Part shown: one piece after another, positions 54,744-64,000 of the stretch
Layout of the letters: each line of letters starts with the position of its first letter
How positions within the stretch are numbered: position 1 is the first letter of the stretch
Assembly (NCBI RefSeq): GCF_020193655.1
Contig: NZ_JADYVE010000005.1
Location: 124,001-188,000 of the forward strand
Reading direction: 5' to 3'
DNA: 64,000 nucleotides
DNA from: Ensifer sp. IC3342
GTDB taxonomy: Bacteria > Pseudomonadota > Alphaproteobacteria > Rhizobiales > Rhizobiaceae
Program-made: the position numbers and the translations under genes
The notes under the pieces: generated by a model
Told to the model about the DNA's origin: nothing
Database searches by the model: none
The model's input: only the letters and a program-made list of their open reading frames with translations

Positions 54744-54782
54744 GATCACGTTCCGAGCGGCGCGGCCGCCCGGAACGTGATC
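54744..54782 (-). promoter_or_regulatory. Intercistronic hairpin after the sugar-binding protein gene
   Basis: A perfect 12-bp inverted repeat, GATCACGTTCCG (54744-54755) with CGGAACGTGATC (54771-54782), encloses a GC-rich loop. It lies 8 bp after the binding-protein stop and has no T run. Such hairpins protect the upstream mRNA and let the binding protein be made in excess over the permeases. Confidence 0.65.
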
Positions 54783-54790
54783 TCGCATTG

Positions 54791-56029
54791 TTAGAGGCCG
54801 CTGTTCTCGGCAGCCGTCTTCAAGGCATCTTCGGCGGAAGTCTGGCCGAGCAGTGCCTCCTGGATAGCCTGCTGCAGGGCAGTCGAAAGCTCCTGATATT
54901 TCGGCGTCGTCGGGCGCGGATACATCGCCGCGAGGCCACGCTTGGCCGCTGCGATCAACTCTTCCTGGCCCTTCGTAACGCTGGGGTCCTCGTAGGACGA
55001 AGCCCAGATCGGCAGGCTGAGCTTCGCATAGGCGTTCTGCGTCGGCTGCGAGGTCATGTGGACGATATATTTCCATGCCTCTTCCGGGTGCTGGCTGGTC
55101 GAGGTGATGCCGAGGCCCATCGAACCGTTGACGGCCGAAACCTCGCTCTTGCCAGCGACGCCCGGAGCCGGCACGACGCCGACCTTGCCGGCCACCTTGC
55201 TTTCCTTGGGGTCGTTGGCAAGGTTGTACATATAGGTCCAGTTGAGCGCGAAGGCGGCCTCGCCGTTCTGGAACACCTTGCGCACATCCTCCTCCAGGAA
55301 TTCCTTGGAATTCGGGTTGGTAAGGCCGGAGCTGTAGCTCGAAACCATGTAGTTCAGCGCATCGAGTCCGCCGCCCGTGGTAAAGGCGGGCTTGCCGCCC
55401 TCGATGAACTTCCCGCCATAGGCGCTGACGAGCGTCGTGTAGTCACAGATCGCGGCTTCGGCCTGCGACCAGCTCCAGGCAATCGGGTTATCGAGCAGTC
55501 CCTTGTCCTTGATCGTCTTTGCCTGTTCGGCAAGCTCGTCCCAAGTCTTCGGCGGCGCGCTGATGCCGGCCTTTTCCAGAATCTCCTTGTTGTAGAAGAG
55601 ATATTTGGTGTCGAGGATCCACGGCATGCCGTAGCGCTTGCCGTCATATTCGACCGTGGTCCAGGCACCCGGCAGGACGCCATTCTTCATCTCGTCGGTG
55701 ATGCGGTCGGTGACATCGACGAGCACCTTGCTGGTGGCGTATTCGGCCGGCCAGATGACATCGAAGAGAACGACGTCATAGCCGCCGCCGGAGCCCTGCG
55801 CCAGCACGGTCTTGTCGTGAAGGCCTTCATAGGGGACGAATTCGAGGTTGACCTTTATATCCGGATTGGCCTTGGTGAAGGCCTCCGTCATGGCGCGAAC
55901 ATCGGCCTCGCTATAGGCGGCCTGAGCCATGAACAGCGCGTTCAGCGTCGTTTCCGCATAAGCCTGGCCGCTGAAGGATAGTCCGACAAGGGCAGCGCCG
56001 AAGAGTGCGTTGCGCGTGGATTTCAACAT
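54791..56029 (-). CDS. Sugar ABC transporter substrate-binding protein
   Basis: A 412-aa family 1 binding protein. The signal peptide spans about 1-25 (cleavage after AYA). The mature part shows AMTEAFTKANPDIKVNLEFVP, YDVVLFDVIWPAEYA, PWILDTKYLFYNKEILEKAG and the C-terminal ALQQAIQEALLGQTSAEDAL. The start 56029 has GGAGG six bases upstream. It is the first gene of the operon, divergent from the ROK repressor. Confidence 0.94.
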   Translation of the reverse strand: MLKSTRNALFGAALVGLSFSGQAYAETTLNALFMAQAAYSEADVRAMTEAFTKANPDIKVNLEFVPYEGLHDKTVLAQGSGGGYDVVLFDVIWPAEYATSKVLVDVTDRITDEMKNGVLPGAWTTVEYDGKRYGMPWILDTKYLFYNKEILEKAGISAPPKTWDELAEQAKTIKDKGLLDNPIAWSWSQAEAAICDYTTLVSAYGGKFIEGGKPAFTTGGGLDALNYMVSSYSSGLTNPNSKEFLEEDVRKVFQNGEAAFALNWTYMYNLANDPKESKVAGKVGVVPAPGVAGKSEVSAVNGSMGLGITSTSQHPEEAWKYIVHMTSQPTQNAYAKLSLPIWASSYEDPSVTKGQEELIAAAKRGLAAMYPRPTTPKYQELSTALQQAIQEALLGQTSAEDALKTAAENSGL

Positions 56030-56196
56030 TGTTGCCTCCAATAATCGATCGTTTCAGTTCCCGGCGCGGCCCCATCCGCACGCCGGATGCGAAGAACCCG
56101 CCGCGCTCGCGGCGGCCGTCGACAAATCAATCGGAGCGTTTGCGACAGCATAGCACCGCCGCCTTCGTTCCCCCGAGGTTTCTTGCGACCTCTCAT

Positions 56197-56217
56197 TAAG
56201 TCAATTGTCTTGACTTA
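56197..56217. promoter_or_regulatory. Palindromic operator candidate for the ROK regulator
   Basis: TAAGTCAA (56197-56204), TTGTC, TTGACTTA (56210-56217) is a perfect 8-bp inverted repeat in the divergent spacer between the binding-protein and ROK genes. It contains TTGACT and overlaps a likely -35 region. An operator for the adjacent ROK repressor is the natural reading. Confidence 0.6.
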
Positions 56218-56259
56218 TTTCTTCGCCAATATTCTAACAGTGTCAAGCGGGATTTGTGG

Positions 56260-57489
56260 ATGAACGACATGCGCCCCATCCGGGCCAAGAGCGGGACCAA
56301 TCAGGAGGGGGCCAGCGCGCACAACCGCCGCGTCATGATCGACGCTCTGCGGTTGAACGGGCAATTGTCGCGCGCCGATCTCGCGCGGGCGACGGCGCTT
56401 ACCAAGCAGACCGTATCGAATATTATCGAGGAACTCGAAAGCGATGGCTTGGTCACGTCTCTTGCCGCCGTGCGCAAGGGTCGGGGGCAGCCGTCAACGC
56501 CCTATCGGCTGGTGCCCGAAGGCGCCTTCGCGATCGGCCTGCAGATCGATCGGCATGTCACGCGCACGATTGCGGTCGATCTGGTCGGGACCGTGCTCGC
56601 GCGCGGCGAGGCGAACCTGCCCGCTGGCGGTCCGACGGCGGGTGTCGCGACCATTTTGGATTTGATCGCCAGGACGCGTCGCGACCTGGCGGCGATCGCG
56701 CCGCAATCCGAGGATCGCTTCGTCGGCCTCGGCGTTGCGATGCCCGGGCCGTTCGGCATCGATGCGGACGCCGACGATCCCTGGATGATGGCGGCCTGGC
56801 AGAACTTTCCTCTCCTGGAAACGCTGTCGGCCGGCACCGGTCTCGACGTGCGTTTGCAGAACGACGCAGCCGCGGCCGCGACCGCCGAGAAGATGGTCGG
56901 CGCGGCGCACGGGGTCGACCAGGCGATCTGCATCTATCTTGGCTATGGCCTCGGGGCCGGGCTCATTCTCAATGGCGAGCTCTATCGCGGCGCCAACGGC
57001 AATGCCGGCGAGATCGGCATGATCTTGAGCCAGCCGCGCACGGCGTCCGGCATCCAGCGAGCCCCGCTCGAGCATCGGGCTTCCATCGCGTCGCTCAGCA
57101 AGATCCTCGGTCTCGACCCCGCCGATCCCGATCTTTATCGCCGGATCGACGAGCTTGCGGGCGGACTGGACGTGCGCGTCACCGCGTGGGTCGAGGACGT
57201 GTCATTCGAGCTGCGGGCCGCCATTCAAGCGCTGGAGAGCATTTTCGATCCGCAAACCATCATCTTGTGTGGCGGTATGCCGTCGGGTCTCGCTCGCCTG
57301 CTGATCGAGGCGATCCATCCGTTGCTGCCTTCGATCGCCGAGCACCGCGCGCGCAGCATGCCGCGCCTGCAACTGGGCTTCACGGACCCCTGGGCCGTGG
57401 CCATTGGCGCGGCCGCGGAGCCAATCAGCCGCACTTTCGATCCTCGTTTTTCCGCGATCCTGAAGACACGTACCGTGGGTGCGGTCTGA
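56260..57489 (+). CDS. ROK-family transcriptional regulator
   Basis: A 409-aa NagC/XylR-like repressor with an N-terminal winged helix (about 20-75; LSRADLARATALTKQTVSNIIEEL by key residues) and a C-terminal ROK sugar-kinase-like domain (GVAMPGPFG, YLGYGLGAGLILNGELYRG, GNAGEIGMI). The usual zinc-binding cysteine cluster of ROK proteins is not evident. ATG 56260 is preferred to upstream non-ATG codons. It is divergent from the sugar ABC operon, which it should repress in the absence of its sugar ligand. Confidence 0.92.
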   Translation: MNDMRPIRAKSGTNQEGASAHNRRVMIDALRLNGQLSRADLARATALTKQTVSNIIEELESDGLVTSLAAVRKGRGQPSTPYRLVPEGAFAIGLQIDRHVTRTIAVDLVGTVLARGEANLPAGGPTAGVATILDLIARTRRDLAAIAPQSEDRFVGLGVAMPGPFGIDADADDPWMMAAWQNFPLLETLSAGTGLDVRLQNDAAAAATAEKMVGAAHGVDQAICIYLGYGLGAGLILNGELYRGANGNAGEIGMILSQPRTASGIQRAPLEHRASIASLSKILGLDPADPDLYRRIDELAGGLDVRVTAWVEDVSFELRAAIQALESIFDPQTIILCGGMPSGLARLLIEAIHPLLPSIAEHRARSMPRLQLGFTDPWAVAIGAAAEPISRTFDPRFSAILKTRTVGAV

Positions 57490-57832
57490 ACTTGCAAGTA
57501 AGTTGCGGGCCGGGGATCGCCGGGGCGGCGCCGGACGTTTCGGGATCTCACCCCACCGGTCGCTTCCCTTCAAGGGGGTCAAGGAGTGGAAATCCTCGCG
57601 CGGTCAAGCGCGCGGGGAAAAGGTTGCTAGTCTGTCGTAACTCACGAGAATCGTTTTCCCTGATGCTTGAAATATTAGCGATATAGCGTTTAAATACATG
57701 CTCGCAACGATCCGGCCTTATTTTTGCCGGCTGCGATTAATTAATACTTTAAGCCGCGATGCTTTCGAGCGCGGACGAATTCGTAATTTCACGTATAGAA
57801 AACTTCAAAGTTTTAAATAGAGGGATTGCGAT
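57490..57832. other. 343-bp spacer upstream of cysD
   Basis: The first half is GC-rich with a GCGCG stem (CTCGCGC/GCGCGCGGG, around 57597-57618). The second half is markedly AT-rich and holds small hairpins (CCGGC/GCCGG near 57711-57731; CCGCG/CGCGG near 57752-57774; AAAACT/AGTTTT near 57798-57813), then GAGGGA before cysD. It should contain the cysD promoter. I saw no nod box, gene or known riboswitch. Confidence 0.5.
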
Positions 57833-58732
57833 ATGTCTCTTTCCCATCTTCGGCGACTTGAAGCTGAAGCAATTCACGCCATTCGCGAAGTTGTTGCGAC
57901 GTTCTCAAATCCGGTTGTACTTTACTCCATTGGAAAGGACTCCTCCGTCTTGTTGCATCTGGCGATGAAGGCGTTTTTTCCATCGAAGCCACCTTTCCCT
58001 TTCCTCCATGTGGACACCACATGGAAGTTTCGCGAAATGATCGAATTCCGCGACCGGATGGCGAAGGAGCGCGGCTTCGATCTGCTGGTTCATATCAACC
58101 AGGACGGTCTGGACCAGGGCATCGGGCCATTTTCGCACGGATCGAATATTCACACGCACATCATGAAGACCGTTGCCTTGCGGCAAGCCCTCGACAAATA
58201 CGGATTTGATGCGGCGCTCGCAGGCGCCCGGCGCGACGAAGAGAAGTCGCGCGCCAAGGAGCGCATATTCTCGATCCGCAACGCCCAGCACGGCTGGGAT
58301 CCGAAACACCAGCGTCCCGAGCTTTGGAAAACCTACAATACCCGCATTCGTCCGGGCGAGACGATGCGCGTGTTTCCGCTCTCGAACTGGACCGAATTCG
58401 ACATCTGGCAATACATCATGATGGAGGACATACCGATCGTGCCGCTTTATTTTGCGGCAAGACGCCCGGTGGTAGAGCGCGATGGCATGCTGATCATGGT
58501 CGACGACGACCGCATGCCCCTTCAACCGGACGAAAGCGTGACCGAACGCCTTGTGCGCTTCCGCACGCTCGGCTGCTATCCGCTGACGGGCGCGATCGCG
58601 TCGGAAGCCGCGACCGTCCCCGACATTTTGCGCGAGATGCTGACGGTGCGCACCTCCGAGCGGCATAGCCGGCTCATCGACCAGGACGAGGCGGGTGCGA
58701 TGGAGAAAAAGAAGCGGGAGGGCTACTTCTGA
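57833..58732 (+). CDS. cysD: Sulfate adenylyltransferase subunit 2 (CysD/NodP)
   Basis: A 299-aa PP-loop ATP sulfurylase subunit that forms APS from sulfate and ATP together with CysN. It shows the PP-loop [20 protein letters not shown] (start of domain), [33 protein letters not shown] and [20 protein letters not shown]. The ATG has GAGGGA upstream. Its stop overlaps the cysN start by one base (TGATG). NodP is the same family; without a nod box, a housekeeping role is more likely. Confidence 0.95.
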   Translation: MSLSHLRRLEAEAIHAIREVVATFSNPVVLYSIGKDSSVLLHLAMKAFFPSKPPFPFLHVDTTWKFREMIEFRDRMAKERGFDLLVHINQDGLDQGIGPFSHGSNIHTHIMKTVALRQALDKYGFDAALAGARRDEEKSRAKERIFSIRNAQHGWDPKHQRPELWKTYNTRIRPGETMRVFPLSNWTEFDIWQYIMMEDIPIVPLYFAARRPVVERDGMLIMVDDDRMPLQPDESVTERLVRFRTLGCYPLTGAIASEAATVPDILREMLTVRTSERHSRLIDQDEAGAMEKKKREGYF

Positions 58733-60633
58733 TGTCCTATCTTCCCTCTCTCGCACCGCTTGATATCCAGGCGCACCTGGCCGATCAGGACAACAAGTCG
58801 ATCCTCAGATTTATCACCTGCGGTTCGGTGGATGACGGCAAGTCGACCTTGATCGGCCGGCTGCTTTTCGATGCGAAGCTGGTTTATGAGGACCAGCTTG
58901 CCAACCTGGGGCGTGTCGGTGCGCAGCGCAGCGCCAACGGTGACGACATCGATCTCGCCCTTCTTTTGGACGGCCTCGAGGCCGAACGCGAGCAGGGCAT
59001 TACCATCGATGTCGCCTATCGCTATTTCTCGACCTCGAAGCGCAAATTCATCGTCGCGGACACTCCCGGGCACGAGGAATATACGCGTAACATGGTGACC
59101 GGGGCCTCGACCGCGGCTCTTGCGGTGATCCTCATCGACAGCCGCCATGGGGTTCTTCCGCAAACACGACGCCACTCCTACATCGCGTCGCTGCTCGGCA
59201 TCCGCCATGTCGTGCTGGCGGTGAACAAGATCGACCTCGTCGGCTACAGCCAGACGGTCTTCGAGAGGATCGCCGAAGACTATCTGCGCTTTGCGCGCGA
59301 ACTTGGCTTCGAGAGCATCAAGCCGATACCCATCTCGGCACGCTTTGGCGACAACGTCATCGCGAACTCGGAGAAGACGCCCTGGTACCAGGGTGCCGCA
59401 CTTCTCGAATATCTCGAAACGATCGACTTCGATCGCCAGGAGGCGCAGAAGCCGTTCCGCTTTCCCGTTCAACTGGTCATGCGGCCCGACGCGAACTTCC
59501 GGGGATATGCGGGGCAGATTGCATCCGGCAAGATTTCGGTCGGCGACCAGGTAATCGTCGCCAAATCGGGGCAGCGTACGTCGATCAAGAGCATCGTCAC
59601 CTATGACGGCGAAGTGCAGAAGGCTGTGGAAGGTGAAGCCGTCACGCTGGTGCTTTCGGACGAGGTGGAGGTTTCCCGCGGCAATATGTTGGCCGCGCCG
59701 GGTGCCAGACCCTTCGTCGCCGATCAGTTCCAGGCCCACATGATCTGGTTCGATGCGAGCCCGATGATCCCAGGGCGAAGCTATATCCTGCGCACGGAGA
59801 CGGACAGCGTGAATGCGACCGTTACCGCGCTCAAGCACCAGGTCAATATCAACAGCTTCGTGCGCGAGGCGGCGAAGTCGCTGCAGATGAACGAAATCGG
59901 CGTCTGCAATATCTCGACCCAGGCGCCGATCGTCTTCGACGCCTACAAGGATGACAGGACGACGGGCAACTTCATAATCGTCGACCGGATTTCCAATGCG
60001 ACGGTCGGTGCAGGGGTGATCGATTTCCCGCTGCGTCGCGCCGACAACGTCCATTGGCAGGCGACCGACGTCAACAAGAGCGCGCGCAGCGCAATGAAAA
60101 ACCAGAGACCCGCTGTCCTTTGGTTCACCGGGCTCTCCGGTTCGGGAAAATCGACGATCGCCAATGCCCTCGACAAGGTTCTGCATGCGCGGGGCAAGCA
60201 TACCTATCTGCTCGACGGCGACAACGTGCGTCACGGTCTCAACCGGGACCTTGGGTTCACCGCCGAGGACCGGGTGGAAAACATCCGGCGCGTGGCGGAA
60301 GTGGCGAAGCTCATGGCCGATGCCGGCCTGATCGTGCTCGTATCCTTCATTTCTCCGTTCCGCGACGAACGGCGCTTGGCGCGCGAACTGATGGAAAAGG
60401 GCGAGTTCATCGAGATATTCGTCGACACGCCTTTGGAAGAATGCGCACGCCGCGATCCGAAAGGCCTCTATGAAAAGGCACTGGCCGGCAAGATTGCGAA
60501 CTTCACCGGCATTTCGTCGCCCTATGAGGTGCCCGAAAATCCGGAGCTGCATCTTCATACGGTCGGCCACGAGCCGATTTCGCTGGCGCTCAAGATCGAG
60601 GAATATCTCGACCAGATGACGGAGGAAAAATGA
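58732..60633 (+). CDS. cysN: Bifunctional sulfate adenylyltransferase GTPase / APS kinase (CysNC/NodQ)
   Basis: A 633-aa fusion. Residues 1-445 are the CysN GTPase with [13 protein letters not shown] (about 31-43), [12 protein letters not shown] and NKIDLVG. Residues about 455-630 are an APS kinase with P-loop GLSGSGKST (about 467) and [15 protein letters not shown]. It drives APS synthesis by GTP hydrolysis and phosphorylates APS to PAPS, the donor for reduction or for sulfated polysaccharides and Nod factors. Its TGA overlaps the cysQ start by 4 bp. Confidence 0.96.
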   Translation: MSYLPSLAPLDIQAHLADQDNKSILRFITCGSVDDGKSTLIGRLLFDAKLVYEDQLANLGRVGAQRSANGDDIDLALLLDGLEAEREQGITIDVAYRYFSTSKRKFIVADTPGHEEYTRNMVTGASTAALAVILIDSRHGVLPQTRRHSYIASLLGIRHVVLAVNKIDLVGYSQTVFERIAEDYLRFARELGFESIKPIPISARFGDNVIANSEKTPWYQGAALLEYLETIDFDRQEAQKPFRFPVQLVMRPDANFRGYAGQIASGKISVGDQVIVAKSGQRTSIKSIVTYDGEVQKAVEGEAVTLVLSDEVEVSRGNMLAAPGARPFVADQFQAHMIWFDASPMIPGRSYILRTETDSVNATVTALKHQVNINSFVREAAKSLQMNEIGVCNISTQAPIVFDAYKDDRTTGNFIIVDRISNATVGAGVIDFPLRRADNVHWQATDVNKSARSAMKNQRPAVLWFTGLSGSGKSTIANALDKVLHARGKHTYLLDGDNVRHGLNRDLGFTAEDRVENIRRVAEVAKLMADAGLIVLVSFISPFRDERRLARELMEKGEFIEIFVDTPLEECARRDPKGLYEKALAGKIANFTGISSPYEVPENPELHLHTVGHEPISLALKIEEYLDQMTEEK

Positions 60634-61427
60634 CGTCCTTGTGCGAGGTGCTTGAACGCATCGCGATCGATGCCGGCGAGGCTATCCTTGGCGTCTACGA
60701 CGCCGGTCCCAATATTCGCTACAAGGACGATCAGTCGCCCGTCACCGAGGCGGACGAAAGAGCCGAAGCCATCATTCTCGAACGGCTCTCGCGATTGTTC
60801 CCTAACGTCCCGGTGATCGCGGAAGAGGCGGTTGCCTGCGGCAATGTTCCCGACATCAGCGGCGGTTCCTTCTTTCTGGTCGATCCCCTGGATGGCACGA
60901 AGGAATTCATCAACCGGCGAAACGACTTTACCGTCAACATCGCGCTGATAGAGCGAGACGTCCCGATTGCAGGCATCGTCTATGCACCGGCCCAGCATTG
61001 TGCCTACGTGGCAGCTGATAGCAGGGCCGAGAAACTGCTTTTCGGTCACGGTGGCACGATCGAGAAACGGGAAACGATACGGGTCAGGCCGAGGGGCGCG
61101 GTGCTGACGGCCGTCGCCAGCCGCTCGCACAACAGCTCCGAAACCGAGGCTTTTCTGGTCGGGCATGGCGTCAAGGACTGCATGTCCATCGGGTCGTCGC
61201 TGAAATTCTGCCTGGTTGCCGAAGGCAAGGCTGACGTCTATCCGCGCTTTGGCCGCACAATGGAGTGGGATACTGCTGCCGGCGACGCGGTATTAAGGGC
61301 CGCGGGCGGATCGGTCGTTCGCCTGAACGGTTCACAGCTGGCCTATGGCAAGAGGATGCAGGCGGACGACTGCGATTTCGCAAATCCGCATTTCATCGCC
61401 TGGGCGGCAAATCCCTCGATACCGTGA
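60630..61427 (+). CDS. cysQ: 3'(2'),5'-bisphosphate nucleotidase CysQ
   Basis: A 265-aa lithium-sensitive phosphatase of the inositol monophosphatase fold that removes the 3'-phosphate of PAP/PAPS. Metal-site motifs are visible: [24 protein letters not shown] (about 88-100) and [15 protein letters not shown] (about 212-226). It is co-translated with cysNC through an ATGA overlap and should control PAPS level and remove inhibitory PAP. Confidence 0.95.
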   Translation: MTSLCEVLERIAIDAGEAILGVYDAGPNIRYKDDQSPVTEADERAEAIILERLSRLFPNVPVIAEEAVACGNVPDISGGSFFLVDPLDGTKEFINRRNDFTVNIALIERDVPIAGIVYAPAQHCAYVAADSRAEKLLFGHGGTIEKRETIRVRPRGAVLTAVASRSHNSSETEAFLVGHGVKDCMSIGSSLKFCLVAEGKADVYPRFGRTMEWDTAAGDAVLRAAGGSVVRLNGSQLAYGKRMQADDCDFANPHFIAWAANPSIP

Positions 61428-61490
61428 AGTTCAGCCCTACCTCGAAAGATCGTGCTCCGCGACGGTTTGGCAATGCCAGCCGGTTCCGCG

Positions 61491-61575
61491 GTGCCGCGCG
61501 TCTAATCGGACACCCAAAGACGCTTAGCACTTTGAATTGCTGCATGCTTTGTCCTTAAATCGATTACATGCAGCG
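61491..61575 (-). repeat. Dispersed intergenic double-hairpin repeat, copy D
   Basis: Read on the minus strand it gives GCTGCATG, ATCGATTTAAGGACAAAG, CATGCAGC, AATTCAAAGTGCT, then GTGTCCGATTAGACGCGCGG, matching copy B in order. The hairpin 1 arms are GCTGCATG (61539-61546) and CATGCAGC (61567-61574); the second hairpin is partly degraded. Confidence 0.78.
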
Positions 61576-61581
61576 GTGACA

Positions 61582-61615
61582 TGCGGCTTTCCAAGGCGCG
61601 TCGCCGCATATTTTT
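61582..61615 (+). terminator. Probable terminator of the cysDNQ operon
   Basis: TGCGGC (61582-61587) pairs with GCCGCA (61603-61608) and is followed on the plus strand by TATTTTTG. The stem is short but the T run is good. It lies about 150 bp after the cysQ stop. Confidence 0.5.
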
Positions 61616-61978
61616 GTCGCCACGTCAATTGCGATGCGCGCAATTGGCGGTAGTACTCCGGTAACTTTTACGTTGACGAGATCAATGGCTTCGTTCAGTC
61701 TCGGGCTTCGAGATCATCGACGTCTCGAAGAACTTTCGCATTATTGTTTTGGTGCCGATACGAATTTCGAAGAGCACCGACATTTGGATAAGTGTCAACC
61801 GCTTCGCTCAAAGGCTATTTTCATTGATGCGAGAGTTGGCGGCGCTTTCGATTTTCTTTCAACGCGAAGTGCTTTTCTGGCCAGGAGGGACGAACCCACT
61901 CGGTGAAAGCCCGATACCTGGCACACGAGATCCCAACTTGATCGGCGCATTGATGGCCGCGTTCTTAAAGTACTTGCG

Positions 61979-63937
61979 ATGTGCGGACTTGCCGGGCTGA
62001 TAAATTACAAGCGCGGTCAGCGCGAGGAATTGGTCGCGATCTTGCGGCAGATGGCGTTTGCCCTGGCGCATCGCGGGCCTGATGATGCCGGCATCTGGCT
62101 CGACGAGGAAAGCCGTGTCGGGCTTTGTCACCGCCGGCTGTCGATCATCGATCTCTCCCCGTCAGGGGCTCAGCCGATGCAATCCGCCAGCGGCCGATAC
62201 TCCATCGTCTACAACGGCGAGGTCTATGGATTTCTCGAACTGCGTGATGAGTTGGAGGCGCGCGGCTCCCGCTTTCGCGGGCACTCCGACACGGAAATCC
62301 TGTTGGAGGCCATCGAAGTCTATGGCTTCGAAGCTGCATTGCGCTGTTGCAACGGCATGTTCGCCTTCGCTCTTTATGACAGGGAGGAGCGGAAGGTCCT
62401 GTTTGCGCGCGATCGAATGGGCGAAAAGCCGCTCTATATCGGCGTGCACGACGGCGTTGTCGCCTTCGGGTCTGAACTGAAGAGTCTGAGAAGGCATCCA
62501 TCCTTTGCCTCTCCGGAATTGGATCGCGATGCCCTGGCGCTCTACCTCCGCCACAACTATGTGCCGACGCCCTATACGATATACCGGGGTATCTTCAAAC
62601 TGCCGCATGGTTGCTGGCTGAGCATATCCGTCGATGAACCACCTGCCTCAATGGCTGCAGCCCTGGGGTCGGTCCGGCCCTATTGGGATGCCTTCGAGGT
62701 CGTCGAGCGAGGCTATGCCGAACGGATCGAGTCCGCGGAAGAGGCCTTGCGCCTTCTCGACAACACGCTGAGGGCCGCTGTTCGCGAACGTATCGTCTCC
62801 GATGTCCCGGTCGGCGTGTTGCTCTCCAGTGGCATCGATTCGTCCCTGGTGTCGGCGGTCATGCAGGAAGTGTCGCCCACGCCCGTAAAGACCTACACCG
62901 TGCGTTTCCTGGAAGAAGACTACAACGAGGCGGATGCGGCCGCCGAGGTGGCGGGTTATCTGAAAACGGATCACACGGAAATCACGGCCGAACCCGAAAC
63001 CGCCTTCGGGACCATTTCCAGTTTGCCGGATATCTATGACGAGCCTTTCGCCGATCCGTCACAAATTCCGACGTTGATGGTCGCGAAGCTCGCGCGAAAA
63101 ACCGTGACGGTTGCACTTTCCGGCGATGGCGGCGACGAATTTTTCGGCGGTTACAAGCGCTACCAGCAGATGATGGCATTCGATCGCCTGGCCAAGACAA
63201 TGCCGGCAGTTGCCGTTCACGCGGCAAAAGGCGCACCGGACTGGTTGCTCGATATCGCATCAAGCCTTAGTCGATCCATGATTGCCGCGCCGCTCAGAGA
63301 CGAGGTGACCGGCGGTCGCCTCCGAAGGCTGGCGGAACTGCTGCAAATCCAGGATCCGGACGACCGCTATTTGAACTTCGTGTCCCAATGGACCAGTCCA
63401 ACCGATGTGGTGCTCGGCGGAAAGGAACCGAGCACGGCGTTCTCGTCGAAGAGAATCCCCGGCGGTCTCGGGTCGGTCGACAGAATGATGTTTCGCGACA
63501 TGGTCGCGTATCTTCCTGACGATATCCTCGTCAAGATCGATCGCGCCTCCATGGCTGTTGGTCTTGAGATGCGGACACCGCTGCTTGACCATCGGTTCAT
63601 CGAATTGGCGTGGCGGTCGCCGCGAACCCTGTGCTTTGCAGACAACCACAGCAAGCCGGCGCTGCGCGAACTGTTGTCCCGACGGCTGCCTGATAAGCTC
63701 ATCAGTGCCAACAAGCGGGGCTTCGGGGTGCCGTTGAACGCCTGGCTTCGCGGTCCATTGCGCGCCTGGGCCAGCGACATGCTGTCGCCATCACGCATGC
63801 GCCGCGACGGGATGTTCCAGGTGGAGCCGATACTGGACCGTTGGAAGGCACATCTTTCAGGCAACCGCGACTGGGGGCCGCAGCTCTGGACGGTGCTGAT
63901 GTTCAATAGCTGGCACGAACGGTGGGCGGGTGCTTAA
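61979..63937 (+). CDS. asnB: Asparagine synthase (glutamine-hydrolysing)
   Basis: A 652-aa class B asparagine synthetase. The N-terminal Ntn glutaminase has the nucleophile Cys2 (MCGLAGL), AHRGPDDAG, RRLSIIDLS and VYNGEVYGF. The synthetase domain has the PP-loop LSSGIDSSLVS (near 283-293), LSGDGGDEFFGGYKRY and KIDRASMAVGLEMRTPLLD. It makes asparagine from aspartate and ATP; long AsnB proteins of this form also occur in exopolysaccharide clusters. It stands alone here; what follows lies outside the window. Confidence 0.94.
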   Translation: MCGLAGLINYKRGQREELVAILRQMAFALAHRGPDDAGIWLDEESRVGLCHRRLSIIDLSPSGAQPMQSASGRYSIVYNGEVYGFLELRDELEARGSRFRGHSDTEILLEAIEVYGFEAALRCCNGMFAFALYDREERKVLFARDRMGEKPLYIGVHDGVVAFGSELKSLRRHPSFASPELDRDALALYLRHNYVPTPYTIYRGIFKLPHGCWLSISVDEPPASMAAALGSVRPYWDAFEVVERGYAERIESAEEALRLLDNTLRAAVRERIVSDVPVGVLLSSGIDSSLVSAVMQEVSPTPVKTYTVRFLEEDYNEADAAAEVAGYLKTDHTEITAEPETAFGTISSLPDIYDEPFADPSQIPTLMVAKLARKTVTVALSGDGGDEFFGGYKRYQQMMAFDRLAKTMPAVAVHAAKGAPDWLLDIASSLSRSMIAAPLRDEVTGGRLRRLAELLQIQDPDDRYLNFVSQWTSPTDVVLGGKEPSTAFSSKRIPGGLGSVDRMMFRDMVAYLPDDILVKIDRASMAVGLEMRTPLLDHRFIELAWRSPRTLCFADNHSKPALRELLSRRLPDKLISANKRGFGVPLNAWLRGPLRAWASDMLSPSRMRRDGMFQVEPILDRWKAHLSGNRDWGPQLWTVLMFNSWHERWAGA

Positions 63938-64000
63938 TGCATGTCGCCCAAAATTGTGCAGCGGTTTCGGACAACGACATGCATAAAGACACGGACCTAA
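63938..64000 (+). repeat. Rhizobial palindromic element at the right edge
   Basis: Immediately after the asnB stop, TGCATGTCG (63938-63946) pairs with CGACATGCA (63975-63983), enclosing GTGCAGCGGTTTCGG, then ATAAAGACACGGACCTAA. I recognise this from memory as a frequent Sinorhizobium/Rhizobium spacer element; only this copy is in the window, and it may continue past the edge. Confidence 0.55.

Larger units (their letters stand above)
61428..61978. other. 551-bp spacer between cysQ and asparagine synthase
   Basis: It contains repeat copy D (61491-61575, inverted), a terminator-like hairpin (61582-61615) and about 360 bp of less GC-rich DNA leading to asnB. Short open frames here lack ribosome-binding sites and recognisable domains. 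The asnB start has no strong Shine-Dalgarno. Confidence 0.5.

Noticed and set aside
57490-57832. Nod box or SAM-type riboswitch upstream of cysD (nodP-like)
   Set aside because: No nod-box-like sequence and no SAM-II-like pseudoknot could be recognised; only small hairpins in AT-rich DNA.
61620-61978. Small genes in the cysQ-asnB spacer
   Set aside because: Short frames there have no ribosome-binding site, no recognisable domain and overlap repeat or promoter-like DNA.
1-64000. CRISPR arrays, insertion sequences, tRNA or rRNA genes
   Set aside because: No regularly spaced repeats, transposase motifs, cloverleaf-like sequences or rRNA segments were recognised by reading; a tool search could still find a tRNA I missed.

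Overview
The window is GC-rich and densely coded. Its gene content is typical of a Sinorhizobium/Ensifer-type rhizobial alphaproteobacterium: assimilatory nitrate genes, a leucine (liu) catabolic operon, CysNC/NodPQ-type sulfate activation, many ABC uptake systems, and rhizobial intergenic palindromes. From memory, the gene order resembles the pSymB chromid of S. meliloti. That is an inference I could not check by alignment.

Layout. (1) 0-2.4 kb: the 3' end of an unknown gene, a zinc alcohol dehydrogenase, a NUDIX hydrolase and an Hsp20. (2) 2.4-15.6 kb, minus strand: a complete nitrate assimilation locus. nasT-nasS (RNA-binding antiterminator and nitrate sensor) lie upstream of nrtA-nrtB-nrtC(double ATPase)-nirB-nirD-nasA-cysG. 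The nrtA leader carries a sigma-54 type promoter, two short hairpins and a strong intrinsic terminator, which is the layout expected of a NasT-controlled antitermination switch. (3) 15.9-24.4 kb: a cytoplasmic HtrA-like protease, then nine minus-strand genes: Lrp, LysE exporter, a PhyH-type Fe(II)/2OG oxygenase, an XRE regulator, a BTAD/TPR regulator, a 72-aa cysteine-free peptide, YcaO, TfuA and a 78-aa peptide. The YcaO-TfuA part is the best candidate for an undescribed peptide- or protein-backbone-modifying system. (4) 24.6-32.4 kb: gluconokinase, then the leucine/isovalerate operon ivd-mccB-Rid-mccA-hmgL-liuC. (5) 32.4-40.5 kb: an Xre/RES toxin-antitoxin pair, an ATC-hydrolase-like gene, the sulfate ABC operon sbp-cysT-cysW-cysA with a translationally coupled FAD oxidase, and a KDG kinase. 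(6) 40.8-44.2 kb: a CBS/CorC-type membrane protein, then a decayed arabinoside locus. This contains a GH51 arabinofuranosidase pseudogene and a deletion-made chimera of an ABC ATPase and a regulator C-terminus. (7) 44.2-49.8 kb: a D-amino-acid PLP enzyme divergent from an amino-acid ABC transporter with RidA and IclR. (8) 49.9-57.5 kb: an (amino)sugar ABC system with SIS isomerase, PfkB kinase and divergent ROK repressor. (9) 57.8-64 kb: cysD-cysNC-cysQ and asparagine synthase.

The locus as a whole handles nitrogen and sulfur acquisition plus carbon scavenging. CysG supplies part of siroheme synthesis for NirB, but its methyltransferase half looks degenerate. Intergenic spaces hold at least four copies of one double-hairpin repeat plus two other palindromic elements.
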